Part shown: piece after piece, positions 35,849 through 43,535 of the stretch
Position numbering within the stretch: the stretch's first letter is position 1
Layout: every line of letters starts with the position of its first letter
NCBI RefSeq assembly: GCF_001894985.1
Contig: NZ_BCXG01000019.1
Coordinates: 1 to 64,000 of the forward strand
Origin: Rhodococcus tukisamuensis NBRC 100609
GTDB lineage: Bacteria > Actinomycetota > Actinomycetes > Mycobacteriales > Mycobacteriaceae
DNA: 64,000 nt
Reading direction: 5' to 3'
Translations under genes and position numbers: made by a program
Notes under the pieces: model-generated
The model's input: the letters and a program-made list of their open reading frames with translations, nothing else
Told to the model about the DNA's origin: nothing
Databases searched by the model: none

Positions 35849-36170
35849 CGGAAACGAACTACCTTTTCGATTAGCGGACAGGCGGCGCGGTGCTCTGGAT
35901 CAGGCAAAGGTGGAGAGCTTTCAGCTTAAGCTAAGCCCTGCCTAACGTCCTGTCCGGTCCAGGACAGTCGTGTCCGGTCCCAGGCACAGGCGGCAGTCTT
36001 CGATCATGCACCGCCCGGCCCCGGATGGGTAGACCATCGAAATTTGAGGGGCCACAAACAGCGGTTGTGCCAAGGCATTGTTGTGGGGGTCGACCAGGGG
36101 CGCAACCATTCGAGTCACGGCTGAGCGAAACCCTTCACCGTCCAGCGGGCGCCGCGTAGCAATGCTCCTC
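35849..36170. other. Divergent intergenic region between fprA and ABC transporter
   Basis: About 320 bp with no convincing gene. Besides the iron-box-like sequence it contains TGTCCGGTCC twice (35951-35960 and 35971-35980, exactly 20 bp apart), and an inverted repeat CTGTCC-6nt-GGACAG (35950-35967). These are candidate operators for the sulfonate-type ABC operon. Confidence 0.45.
35926..35946. promoter_or_regulatory. Weak iron-box (IdeR/DtxR)-like sequence upstream of fprA
   Basis: TTAAGCTAAGCCCTGCCTAAC contains imperfect halves GCTAAGC and GCCTAAC and matches the 19-bp IdeR consensus at roughly 11-12 positions, mainly in the outer halves. It lies about 80 bp before the fprA start. IdeR control of an electron-transfer protein would make sense, but the match is partial. 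Confidence 0.3.
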
Positions 36171-37052
36171 ATGACCGAGACGCTCGCCCGCGGCGCCCCG
36201 GCCGCCGCCACCCGGCCCGGGACGGCGGCGCCCAGGGAGGCCCCCGCCGGGGCTACGCCGCGCTGGCTTCGTCGCGGCGGCCGGGCCACAGTGCCGCTGC
36301 TGCCGGTCCTGGTCTTCCTGGGGTTGTGGCAGCTCGCCGCGGTCAGCGGGCTGTGGAACGAGATCTTCGTGCCGTACCCGGCGACCGTCTGGCGCGCCGC
36401 GGTCGATGCCTCCACCACCCACGACGGGGTCCGCGGTTACCAGGGACACCTGCTGTGGGAGCACCTGTACATGACGCTGCGCCGGGTCACGGCGGGCGTG
36501 GTGATCGGCGTGGCCGTCGGGGTAGCGCTCGGCCTGGCGATGGGCACCGTCGGCTGGTTGCGCCGCATCCTCGAACCCTGGCTGACGTTCCTGCGGGCGC
36601 TGCCGCCGCTGGCCTACCTGTTCCTGCTGGTGATCTGGCTCGGGATCGACGAGGCGCCGAAGATCGCCCTGCTCGCCCTCGCGGCGCTGCCGGCGGCCGC
36701 CGTCGCCACGACCGCCGCGGTGCTCGCGGCCCCGGTCGGCCTGATCGAGGCCGCGCGTGCCCTCGGTGCCACCCGGGCCCAGGTGATCCGCGACGTGGTG
36801 GTGCCCTCCGCGCTGCCGGAGACCTTCACCGGGGTGCGTCTCGCGGTCGGCATCGCCTACTCGTCGGTGGTCGCCGCGGAACTGTTCAACGGCCTGCCCG
36901 GAATCGGCGGCATGGTCAAGGACGCCTCGAACTACAACAACACCCCGGTGGTGCTGGTGGGCATCGTCGCCATCGGACTGTCCGGACTCGTCATCGACGC
37001 CCTGCTGCGTGCCGCCGAACGGCGCGCGGTGCCCTGGAGAGGAAATCTATGA
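36171..37052 (+). CDS. ABC transporter permease, sulfonate/taurine (SsuC/TauC) type
   Basis: 293 residues with about six membrane helices. The permease EAA-type loop is visible in EAARALGATRAQVIRDVVVPSALPETFTGVRLAVGIAYSSVVAAEL. It forms the membrane channel of the importer encoded by this and the next two genes. The ATG at 36171 (MTETL) or 36162 could be used; neither has a strong ribosome-binding site. The stop overlaps the next start (ATGA). Confidence 0.85.
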   Translation: MTETLARGAPAAATRPGTAAPREAPAGATPRWLRRGGRATVPLLPVLVFLGLWQLAAVSGLWNEIFVPYPATVWRAAVDASTTHDGVRGYQGHLLWEHLYMTLRRVTAGVVIGVAVGVALGLAMGTVGWLRRILEPWLTFLRALPPLAYLFLLVIWLGIDEAPKIALLALAALPAAAVATTAAVLAAPVGLIEAARALGATRAQVIRDVVVPSALPETFTGVRLAVGIAYSSVVAAELFNGLPGIGGMVKDASNYNNTPVVLVGIVAIGLSGLVIDALLRAAERRAVPWRGNL

Positions 37053-38095
37053 GTATCCCCGTCAGTCGTGCCCGCCGGGTGCTGGCCGTCGCCGTGGCCG
37101 GAGCGGTCCTCGCGCTGGGCGTGGCGGCCTGCTCGGTCGACTCGTCGGCGAGCAACGACAAGCCGACCATCCGCGTTGCGTACCAGTCCTTTCCGAGCGG
37201 CGACCTGGTGGTCAAGAACGGTCACTGGCTCGAGGACGCGTTGCCCGGCTACAACGTCAAGTGGACGAAGTTCGACTCCGGGGCGGACGTCAACACCGCG
37301 TTCGTCGCGGGCGAGGTCGACTTCGGCGCGATCGGATCGAGCCCGGTGGCGCGCGGACTGTCGGCGCCGCTGAGCATCCCGTACCGGGTTGCGTTCGTGC
37401 TCGACGTGGCCGGCGACAACGAGGCGCTCGTCGCCCGGAACGGCACCGGCATCGAGTCCGTGGCCGACCTGCGTGGCAGGAAGATCGGCACCGCGTTCGC
37501 CTCCACCGCCCACTACAGCCTGCTGGCCGCGCTGAACCAGGCCGGCCTGTCGGCCTCCGACGTGCAGTTGGTGGACCTGCAGCCGCAGGCCTCGCTCGCG
37601 GCGTGGCAGCGCGGCGACGTCGACGCGGTCTACACCTGGCTGCCGACGCTCGACGAGCTCCGCCGCGGCGGCAAGACCCTGATCACGAGCCGTGAGCTGG
37701 CCGCCGCCGGCAAGCCCACCCTCGACCTGGGCGTGGTGTCCGCGGACTTCGCCGCCGCGCACCCCGAGGTCGTCGACGCCTGGCGCACTGCCCAGGCGCG
37801 GGCCCTGACCGCCATCGCCGACGACCCGGCCGCGGCGGCCGAGGCGGTGGCAGCGGAGATCGGAAGCACCCGGCAGGACGCGGCCGCACAGCTGAAGCAG
37901 GGCGTCTTCCTCGCGCCCGCCGCGCTGTCCTCGCCGGACTGGCTCGGCACCGAGGGCGCGCCCGGCAACCTGGCGAACAACCTGCACAGCGCCGCGCAGT
38001 TCCTGGCGGAGCAGAAGCAGATCGGTGCCGCGCCGGATCTGGCCGTCTTCCAGCAGGCGCTGTACGTGGAGGGACTGCCCGGTGCCGTTCAGTGA
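37049..38095 (+). CDS. ABC transporter substrate-binding lipoprotein, sulfonate/taurine type
   Basis: 348 residues. A signal peptide with lipobox VAAC (Cys28) is followed by a SsuA/TauA-like type II binding protein: IRVAYQSFPSGDLVVKNGHW, DFGAIGSSP, DLRGRKIGTAFASTAHYSLLAAL and QRGDVDAVYTWLPTLDEL. The likely ligand is an aliphatic sulfonate or taurine, used as a sulfur source; no desulfonating monooxygenase is encoded nearby, so related ligands (nitrate-like or thiamine precursors) cannot be excluded. GAGAGG precedes the ATG. Confidence 0.85.
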   Translation: MSIPVSRARRVLAVAVAGAVLALGVAACSVDSSASNDKPTIRVAYQSFPSGDLVVKNGHWLEDALPGYNVKWTKFDSGADVNTAFVAGEVDFGAIGSSPVARGLSAPLSIPYRVAFVLDVAGDNEALVARNGTGIESVADLRGRKIGTAFASTAHYSLLAALNQAGLSASDVQLVDLQPQASLAAWQRGDVDAVYTWLPTLDELRRGGKTLITSRELAAAGKPTLDLGVVSADFAAAHPEVVDAWRTAQARALTAIADDPAAAAEAVAAEIGSTRQDAAAQLKQGVFLAPAALSSPDWLGTEGAPGNLANNLHSAAQFLAEQKQIGAAPDLAVFQQALYVEGLPGAVQ

Positions 38096-38873
38096 CGCAG
38101 TGCCGTCCAGTGACGCGGAGCCGCACGTCCGGCTCGGCGACGTCACCCATTCGTACGGGGAGGTCACCGCGGTCGGGCCGCTCTCGCTCGACGTGCCCGC
38201 CGGGGAGTTCCTGGTGCTGGTCGGGGCGTCCGGCTGCGGCAAGAGCACCCTGCTTCGGCTGATTGCCGGCTTCGAGCGACCGACCGCGGGCGAGATCAGC
38301 GTCGCGGGCGTGTCCCCGGAACCGGGTGTGAGCGCGGGAGTGGTGTTCCAGCAGCCGCGGCTGTTCCCGTGGCGCAGCGTCGGGGGCAACGTCGACCTGG
38401 CGCTCGAGTACGCCGGGGTGCCGCGGTCGGAGCGGGCCGCGCGGCGCGAGGAGCTGCTCGTGCGGGTCGGTCTCGACGCCATGTCGGACCGGCGGATCTG
38501 GGAGATCTCCGGCGGCCAACAGCAGCGGGTGGCCATCGCGCGGGCACTGGCCGCGGACACCTCGCTGCTGCTGCTCGACGAGCCGTTTGCCGCGCTGGAC
38601 GCCCTGACCCGCGAGCGGCTCCAGGAGGATCTGCGGGTGGTCGGCACGGCATCCCGTCGAACCACTGTGTTCGTCACGCACAGTGCGGACGAGGCGGTCT
38701 TCCTCGGATCGCGCATCGTCGTACTCGGCCGACGGCCGGGCCGGATCGCGCTGGATCTGACGGTGGACCTGCCGCGTTCGGGGGTCGACCCGGACGCTTT
38801 GCGGGGGTCGCCGCGATTCGCCGGCCTGCGTGCTCAGGTGGGGCACGCGGTCAAGGAGGCTGCCGCCGCGTGA
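38082..38873 (+). CDS. ABC transporter ATP-binding protein, sulfonate/taurine (SsuB/TauB) type
   Basis: 263 residues. Walker A GASGCGKST, Q-loop VFQQPRLFPWRSV, signature ISGGQQQRVAIARAL, Walker B LLLLDEPFAALD and the switch His in FVTHSADEAVFLG are all intact, and the RLFPW Q-loop is typical of the SsuB/TauB/NrtD group. The GTG at 38082 follows GGAGGG with 8-nt spacing and overlaps the binding-protein gene by 14 bp. Confidence 0.9.
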   Translation: MPFSDAVPSSDAEPHVRLGDVTHSYGEVTAVGPLSLDVPAGEFLVLVGASGCGKSTLLRLIAGFERPTAGEISVAGVSPEPGVSAGVVFQQPRLFPWRSVGGNVDLALEYAGVPRSERAARREELLVRVGLDAMSDRRIWEISGGQQQRVAIARALAADTSLLLLDEPFAALDALTRERLQEDLRVVGTASRRTTVFVTHSADEAVFLGSRIVVLGRRPGRIALDLTVDLPRSGVDPDALRGSPRFAGLRAQVGHAVKEAAAA

Positions 38874-38905
38874 GCCGCTCCGGGAGGTTGTGAAAAACTG
38901 TCCCC

Positions 38906-39322
38906 ATGAGCTACGCAGGCGACATCACTCCCGAGCAGGCATGGGACCTGCTGCGCGAGCATCCCGGGGCGGTCCTCGTCGACTGTCGTACCGACGCGGA
39001 GTGGCGGTTCGTCGGGGTTCCGGACACCTCGGAACTGGGCCGGACCCCGGTGTTGATCGAGTGGGTCAGCGTCAGCGGCGCCCGCAACGACAACTTCGTC
39101 GACCAGCTCAAGGAAGCCGGCATCACCGGCGGCGAGGCGCGCGAGGTCGTGTTCCTGTGCCGTTCGGGCCAGCGTTCCATCGGCGCGGCCGAGGCCGCGA
39201 CCGCGGCCGGAATCGGCCCGTCCTACAACGTTCTCGACGGCTTCGAGGGTGGCATCGGCGCGGACGGTCACCGCGGCGCAGCCGGCTGGCGCGCGGTCGG
39301 ACTTCCCTGGAGGCAATCATGA
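38906..39322 (+). CDS. Rhodanese-domain sulfurtransferase
   Basis: 138 residues, a single rhodanese domain. VLVDCRTDAEWRFVGVPD leads to the active loop FLCRSGQRS with the persulfide-forming Cys85. M. tuberculosis Rv0390 precedes metZ in the same way. Overlap with metZ (ATGA) implies coupled translation, so it may supply or handle sulfide/persulfide for the sulfhydrylation reaction; that link is inferred from context. Confidence 0.9.
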   Translation: MSYAGDITPEQAWDLLREHPGAVLVDCRTDAEWRFVGVPDTSELGRTPVLIEWVSVSGARNDNFVDQLKEAGITGGEAREVVFLCRSGQRSIGAAEAATAAGIGPSYNVLDGFEGGIGADGHRGAAGWRAVGLPWRQS

Positions 39323-40542
39323 GTGGCATTCCCCGCGGCGGCGCGTTCCACAAGGAACTGCCTCCGAACGTCGGCCTGGGCACCCTCGGGGTGCGGGGCG
39401 GTGTGATGCGCACCGGCTTCGAGGAGACCTCGGAGGCGATGTTCCTCAACTCGGGGTTCGTCTACGAGTCGGCCGGTGCGGCGGAGGCCGCCTTCACCGG
39501 CGAGGTCGACCACTTCGTGTACTCGCGGTACGGCAACCCGACCGTGAAGATGTTCGAGGAGCGGATGCGCCTGATCGAGGGCGCCGAGGCCTGCTTCGCC
39601 ACCGCGAGCGGCATGTCCGCGGTGTTCACCGCGCTCGGCGCACTGCTCGGCGCTGGTGACCGGCTGGTGGCCGCCCGCAGCCTGTTCGGCTCCTGCTTCG
39701 TGGTGTGCAACGAGATCCTGCCCCGCTGGGGCGTCGAGACCGTCTTCGTCGACGGCGACGACCTCGAGCAGTGGGAGCAGGCACTGTCGGTGCCGACGAC
39801 CGCGGTGTTCTTCGAGACGCCCTCCAACCCGATGCAGTCGTTGGTCGACGTGCCTCGGGTCTCCGAGATGGCGCACGCCGCCGGCGCGAAGGTGGTGCTG
39901 GACAACGTCTTCGCGACGCCGCTGCTTCAGCGCAGCCTCGACCTCGGCGCGGACGTGGTCGTCTACTCCGGCACCAAGCACATCGACGGCCAGGGCCGGG
40001 TGCTCGGCGGTGCGATCCTCGGCAGCGAGGAGTTCATCGACGGGCCGGTCAAGAACCTGATGCGCCACACCGGCCCCGCGCTGAGCCCGTTCAACGCGTG
40101 GACCCTGCTCAAGGGCCTGGAGACCATGCCGGTCCGGCTGCGGCACACGGTGGACTCCACGCTGCAGATCGCGAAGTTCCTGGAGGGACACAAGGCGATC
40201 CGCTGGGTGAAGTACCCGTACCTGGAGTCGCACCCGCAGTACGACCTGGCGAAGCGGCAGATGAGCGGCGGCGGCACCGTCGTCACCTTCGAACTCGACG
40301 CCCCCGAGGGCGAGGGCAAGAAGCGGGCCTTCGAGATGCTCGACGCGCTGCGCGTCATCGACATCTCGAACAACCTCGGCGACGCCAAGTCGCTGATCAC
40401 CCACCCGGCCACCACCACGCACCGCGCGATGGGGCCGGAGGGTCGCGCGGCGGTCGGGATCACCGACGGCGTGGTGCGGCTCTCGGTGGGTCTCGAGGAC
40501 GTCGAGGACCTGCTCGCGGACCTGGCCGGCGCGCTCGACTAG
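39319..40542 (+). CDS. metZ: O-succinylhomoserine sulfhydrylase
   Basis: 407 residues, a PLP enzyme of the Cys/Met-metabolism family. It should form homocysteine from an O-acylhomoserine and sulfide. Visible features: YSRYGNPTVKMFEERM (substrate phosphate loop), FATASGMSAVFTAL, ETPSNPMQSL, and the Schiff-base Lys in VVYSGTKHIDGQGRVLGG, plus the C-terminal SLITHPATTTHRAM. Start ATG has TGGAGG upstream and overlaps the rhodanese stop. The sulfonate transporter just upstream suggests a local sulfur theme. Confidence 0.93.
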   Translation: MSGIPRGGAFHKELPPNVGLGTLGVRGGVMRTGFEETSEAMFLNSGFVYESAGAAEAAFTGEVDHFVYSRYGNPTVKMFEERMRLIEGAEACFATASGMSAVFTALGALLGAGDRLVAARSLFGSCFVVCNEILPRWGVETVFVDGDDLEQWEQALSVPTTAVFFETPSNPMQSLVDVPRVSEMAHAAGAKVVLDNVFATPLLQRSLDLGADVVVYSGTKHIDGQGRVLGGAILGSEEFIDGPVKNLMRHTGPALSPFNAWTLLKGLETMPVRLRHTVDSTLQIAKFLEGHKAIRWVKYPYLESHPQYDLAKRQMSGGGTVVTFELDAPEGEGKKRAFEMLDALRVIDISNNLGDAKSLITHPATTTHRAMGPEGRAAVGITDGVVRLSVGLEDVEDLLADLAGALD

Positions 40543-40603
40543 TCGAGCCAATCCGGCGGCCGACGCCGCCCGCCGGGCACGTAGCGAACTCTCGGAGGTC
40601 AGT

Positions 40604-41623
40604 GTGTCGGTGGCAGGTGCGGCGATGGTCGGGCGCGGGGCGTCGGTTCCGCGTCGGCGTCGAGGACGGATGGTCGCCGCGGCGCTGATCGCGGTGGTGG
40701 CGACGTTCGCGTCGGCGGCCTGCGGCGGCTCGACCGGTACCGGGGGTTCCGACGCGTCCGGCGGCGCCTCCGCCGGCGACGGCACGTTCCCGGTGACCGT
40801 GCGGTCCGGGGCGTCGGGATCCGGCGACGAGGTGACGATCGCCGCGCGGCCGGAGGCCGTGGTCTCGCTCAGTCCCACCGCCACCGAGACGCTGTGGGCG
40901 CTCGGCGCCGGCGAGCAGGTGGTGGCCGTCGATGCGCTGTCCGACTACCCGGCGGGCGTGCCGACGACCGACCTGTCCGGCTTCTCCCCGAACGTGGAGG
41001 CGGTCCTCGGCTACCAGCCGGACCTGGTGATCGCGATGGACGACACCGGCGGACTGGTCTCCGGGCTGAAGGCGGCCGGGGTGCCGACCCTGCTGCTGCC
41101 CGCGGCCGCCGACCTCGACGACGCGTACTCGCAGATCGAGCGGATCGGCGCGGCCACCGGACACCTGCCCGACGCGGCGGCGCTGGTGGCGTCCATGCGC
41201 GGGGAGATCGACGCGGCGGTGGCGGCGGCCCCGCCGCGCGCCGAGCAGTCGACCTACTTCCACGAACTCGACGACACCCTCTTCACCATCTCGGGCCAGA
41301 CCTTCCTCGGCGAGATCTACGGTCTGTTCGGGCTGCGGAGCATCGCCGACGCGGCCGGCGCCGGGGACGCCTACCCGCAGCTGTCGGCCGAGTACGTGGT
41401 GTCCGCCGACCCCGACCTGATCTTCCTGGCCGACGGCCAGTGCTGCGGCGTCACCGCGGAGAAGGTTGCCGCCCGGCCCGGCTGGTCCGGGATGGCCGCG
41501 GTCCGGGACGGCCGGGTGCACGTGCTCGACGAGGACGTCTCGAGCCGCTGGGGCCCGCGGGTGGTGGACCTGGTGACCGCGATCGGCGGCGTGCTCGCCG
41601 CCCAGCCGGCGCCCGTCGGGTGA
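40604..41623 (+). CDS. ABC transporter substrate-binding lipoprotein, vitamin B12/iron-complex type
   Basis: 339 residues. A Arg-rich n-region and hydrophobic core end in lipobox SAAC (Cys40). The mature part is a type III helical-backbone binding protein: AVVSLSPTATETLWALGAGEQVVAVD, GYQPDLVIAMDDT, and QSTYFHELDDTLFTISGQTFLGEIYGLFG. The downstream cobU fusion in the same overlapping operon makes cobalamin or cobinamide the likely ligand rather than a siderophore. The GTG at 40604 follows GGAGG at 40594-40598. Only 61 bp separate it from metZ, too little for a cobalamin riboswitch. Confidence 0.82.
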   Translation: MSVAGAAMVGRGASVPRRRRGRMVAAALIAVVATFASAACGGSTGTGGSDASGGASAGDGTFPVTVRSGASGSGDEVTIAARPEAVVSLSPTATETLWALGAGEQVVAVDALSDYPAGVPTTDLSGFSPNVEAVLGYQPDLVIAMDDTGGLVSGLKAAGVPTLLLPAAADLDDAYSQIERIGAATGHLPDAAALVASMRGEIDAAVAAAPPRAEQSTYFHELDDTLFTISGQTFLGEIYGLFGLRSIADAAGAGDAYPQLSAEYVVSADPDLIFLADGQCCGVTAEKVAARPGWSGMAAVRDGRVHVLDEDVSSRWGPRVVDLVTAIGGVLAAQPAPVG

Positions 41624-42708
41624 CCGTCCCGGCCGCCGGCACCGGGCCCGCCGGGACCACGGCGGCGTCGCGCGTCGACACCGGGCCGCGCCGGGGACGG
41701 TCCGCGCTGGTGCTCGCGGCGGCAGTCCTGATCCTGATGGCCGCGCTGCTCGTCGGGGTGCTGGTCGGTCCGGCCGGGCTCACCGCCCGGTCGGTGCTGC
41801 TGGACCTGCTCGACGCGATCCCCGGTGTGCACGTGGACTCGGGGCTGACCCCGCAACAGCACGCGATCCTGTGGCAGATCCGGCTGCCGCGGGTGGTGCT
41901 CGGTGCCCTCGTCGGCGCGACCCTGGCCATAGCGGGCGCCGCCTACCAGGGCGTCTTCCGGAACCCGTTGGCCGATCCGTACCTGCTCGGAGTGTCCAGC
42001 GGCGCCAGCCTCGGTGCGACGGTGGCGATCGTGGCCGGTGGCGCCGGCGTCGCCTACGGGGTGCCGGTCGCCGCGTTCGTCGGCGGGGTGCTCGCGGTGG
42101 CCGCGACGTACCTCCTGGGCCGCGGCATCGGCGGGGTCCGCAGCGAGGTGGTGATCATCCTGGCCGGCGTTGCGGTCGCGGCCTTCGCCAACGCCGTCCA
42201 GACCTTCCTGATGCAGCGCTACGACGAGACGCTGCGGCAGGTCTACAGCTGGCTGCTGGGCCGGCTCAGCACCGACGGCTGGACTGACATCCGGGTGGTG
42301 CTGCCGTACGTGGTGGTCGCCGCGGCGGTGATCCTGCTGCACCGGCGGACGCTGGACGTGATGGCGGTCGGCGACGTGGAGGCCGCCAGCCTGGGCGTGA
42401 ATCCGGCTCGGGTACGGCTGGTCCTGGTGGGCGCCGCGACCCTCGGCACGGCCGCGGTGGTCAGCGTCAGCGGGCTGATCGGGTTCGTCGGCATCGTGGT
42501 GCCGCACGCGATCCGACTGGTCGTCGGGCCCGGGCACCGGTTGCTGCTGCCGTTGTCGCTGCTGCTGGGTGCGGCGTTCCTGGTGTTCGCCGACGTGGTC
42601 GCTCGGTGGGCGCTGGCGCCGGCCGAGTTGCCGATCGGCGTCGTGACGGCCGCGATCGGTGCGCCGTTCTTCCTGCTGGTGCTGCGTCGCAGCCGGGGCG
42701 TGGCATGA
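41620..42708 (+). CDS. ABC transporter permease, BtuC/FecCD type
   Basis: 362 residues with about ten membrane helices. Family blocks: IRLPRVVLGALVGATLAIAGAAYQGVFRNPLADPYLLGVSSGA, VRLVLVGAATLGTAAVVSVSGLIGFVGIVVPHAIRLVVG, and a C-terminal LPIGVVTAAIGAPFFLLVL. These are characteristic of the cobalamin/siderophore importer permeases. The GTG start overlaps the binding-protein stop (GTGA) and its stop overlaps the ATPase start (ATGA). Confidence 0.9.
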   Translation: MTVPAAGTGPAGTTAASRVDTGPRRGRSALVLAAAVLILMAALLVGVLVGPAGLTARSVLLDLLDAIPGVHVDSGLTPQQHAILWQIRLPRVVLGALVGATLAIAGAAYQGVFRNPLADPYLLGVSSGASLGATVAIVAGGAGVAYGVPVAAFVGGVLAVAATYLLGRGIGGVRSEVVIILAGVAVAAFANAVQTFLMQRYDETLRQVYSWLLGRLSTDGWTDIRVVLPYVVVAAAVILLHRRTLDVMAVGDVEAASLGVNPARVRLVLVGAATLGTAAVVSVSGLIGFVGIVVPHAIRLVVGPGHRLLLPLSLLLGAAFLVFADVVARWALAPAELPIGVVTAAIGAPFFLLVLRRSRGVA

Positions 42709-43535
42709 GCGGGGGAGTCGGGGCGCCGGGTGTTGTGCCGCCGGCCGTGGAGTGTGTGGGGCTCGGGGCGAGCCGGGGCGGCGTCCCGGTGCTCGACGGG
42801 ATCGACCTGCTGGTGCGGCCAGGCGAGTGGGTCGCGATGGTGGGACCGAACGGCGCGGGCAAGACCACCCTGCTGCACGCCCTGGCCGGGCTGGTGCCGT
42901 CAACCGGGACGGTCACGGTCGGTGGCCTCGACCCTTCGCAGACTGCGCGCCGGGCGATGTCGCGCGTGGTGGCCCTGATGCCGCAGCGGCCGGTGGTGCC
43001 GGAGGGGGTGACGGTGACCGAACTGGTCCGGCTCGGACGCACGCCCCACGTACCGAGGTTCGGCACCGAGTCCGCGCACGACCGCGACGTGGCCGACGAG
43101 ATCATGGCGCGGCTGGACCTGACCCGGTTGGCGCACCGACGCGTCACCGCGCTGTCCGGCGGCGAACTGCAGCGGGTGGGCCTGGCCCGCGCGCTGGCGC
43201 AGGAACCGCAGGTGCTGCTGCTGGACGAGCCGACCAGCGCCCTCGACATCGGTCACCAGCAGCAGGTGCTGGACCTGGTGGAAGGCATGAGGGCGGCCGA
43301 CGGCCTCACCGTGGTCGCGGCCATGCACGACCTGACGCTCGCCGCCCAGTACGCGCGCCGGCTGGTGCTGCTCGACGGCGGCCGGGTGGTCGCGGACGGT
43401 ACGCCGCGAGAGGTGTTGCAGGCGAAGACGATCGACCGGGTCTACGGCGCCCGGGTGGAGGTGCTGGACCGGCCCGGCGGGCTGGCGGTGCTGCCGGTTC
43501 GCAGCCGGCCGGGCGACGGCTCGGTGGCGGGCTGA
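42705..43535 (+). CDS. ABC transporter ATP-binding protein, BtuD/FecE type
   Basis: 276 residues. Walker A GPNGAGKTT, Q-loop MPQRPVVPEGVTV, signature LSGGELQRVGLARAL, Walker B LLLDEPTSALD and switch His AMHDLTLAAQYARR are all present. The D-P-S-L-type short linker and the YARR end fit the BtuD/FecE group. It energises the importer with the two preceding genes. Its stop overlaps the MBL-CobU start by 1 nt (TGATG). Confidence 0.9.
   Translation: MSGGVGAPGVVPPAVECVGLGASRGGVPVLDGIDLLVRPGEWVAMVGPNGAGKTTLLHALAGLVPSTGTVTVGGLDPSQTARRAMSRVVALMPQRPVVPEGVTVTELVRLGRTPHVPRFGTESAHDRDVADEIMARLDLTRLAHRRVTALSGGELQRVGLARALAQEPQVLLLDEPTSALDIGHQQQVLDLVEGMRAADGLTVVAAMHDLTLAAQYARRLVLLDGGRVVADGTPREVLQAKTIDRVYGARVEVLDRPGGLAVLPVRSRPGDGSVAG

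Noticed and set aside
34562-35929. Long open frame antisense to fprA (455 codons)
   Set aside because: It mirrors the highly conserved fprA gene, is a Val/Gly/Ala-rich string without recognisable motifs, and results from high-GC codon bias.
38830-40542. 570-residue version of MetZ including the rhodanese region
   Set aside because: The upstream part is out of frame with the true rhodanese gene and has no homology; the ATG at 39319 has a ribosome-binding site and gives the family length.
40543-40603. Cobalamin riboswitch upstream of the B12-type importer
   Set aside because: Only 61 bp are available and no B12-box sequence is visible.
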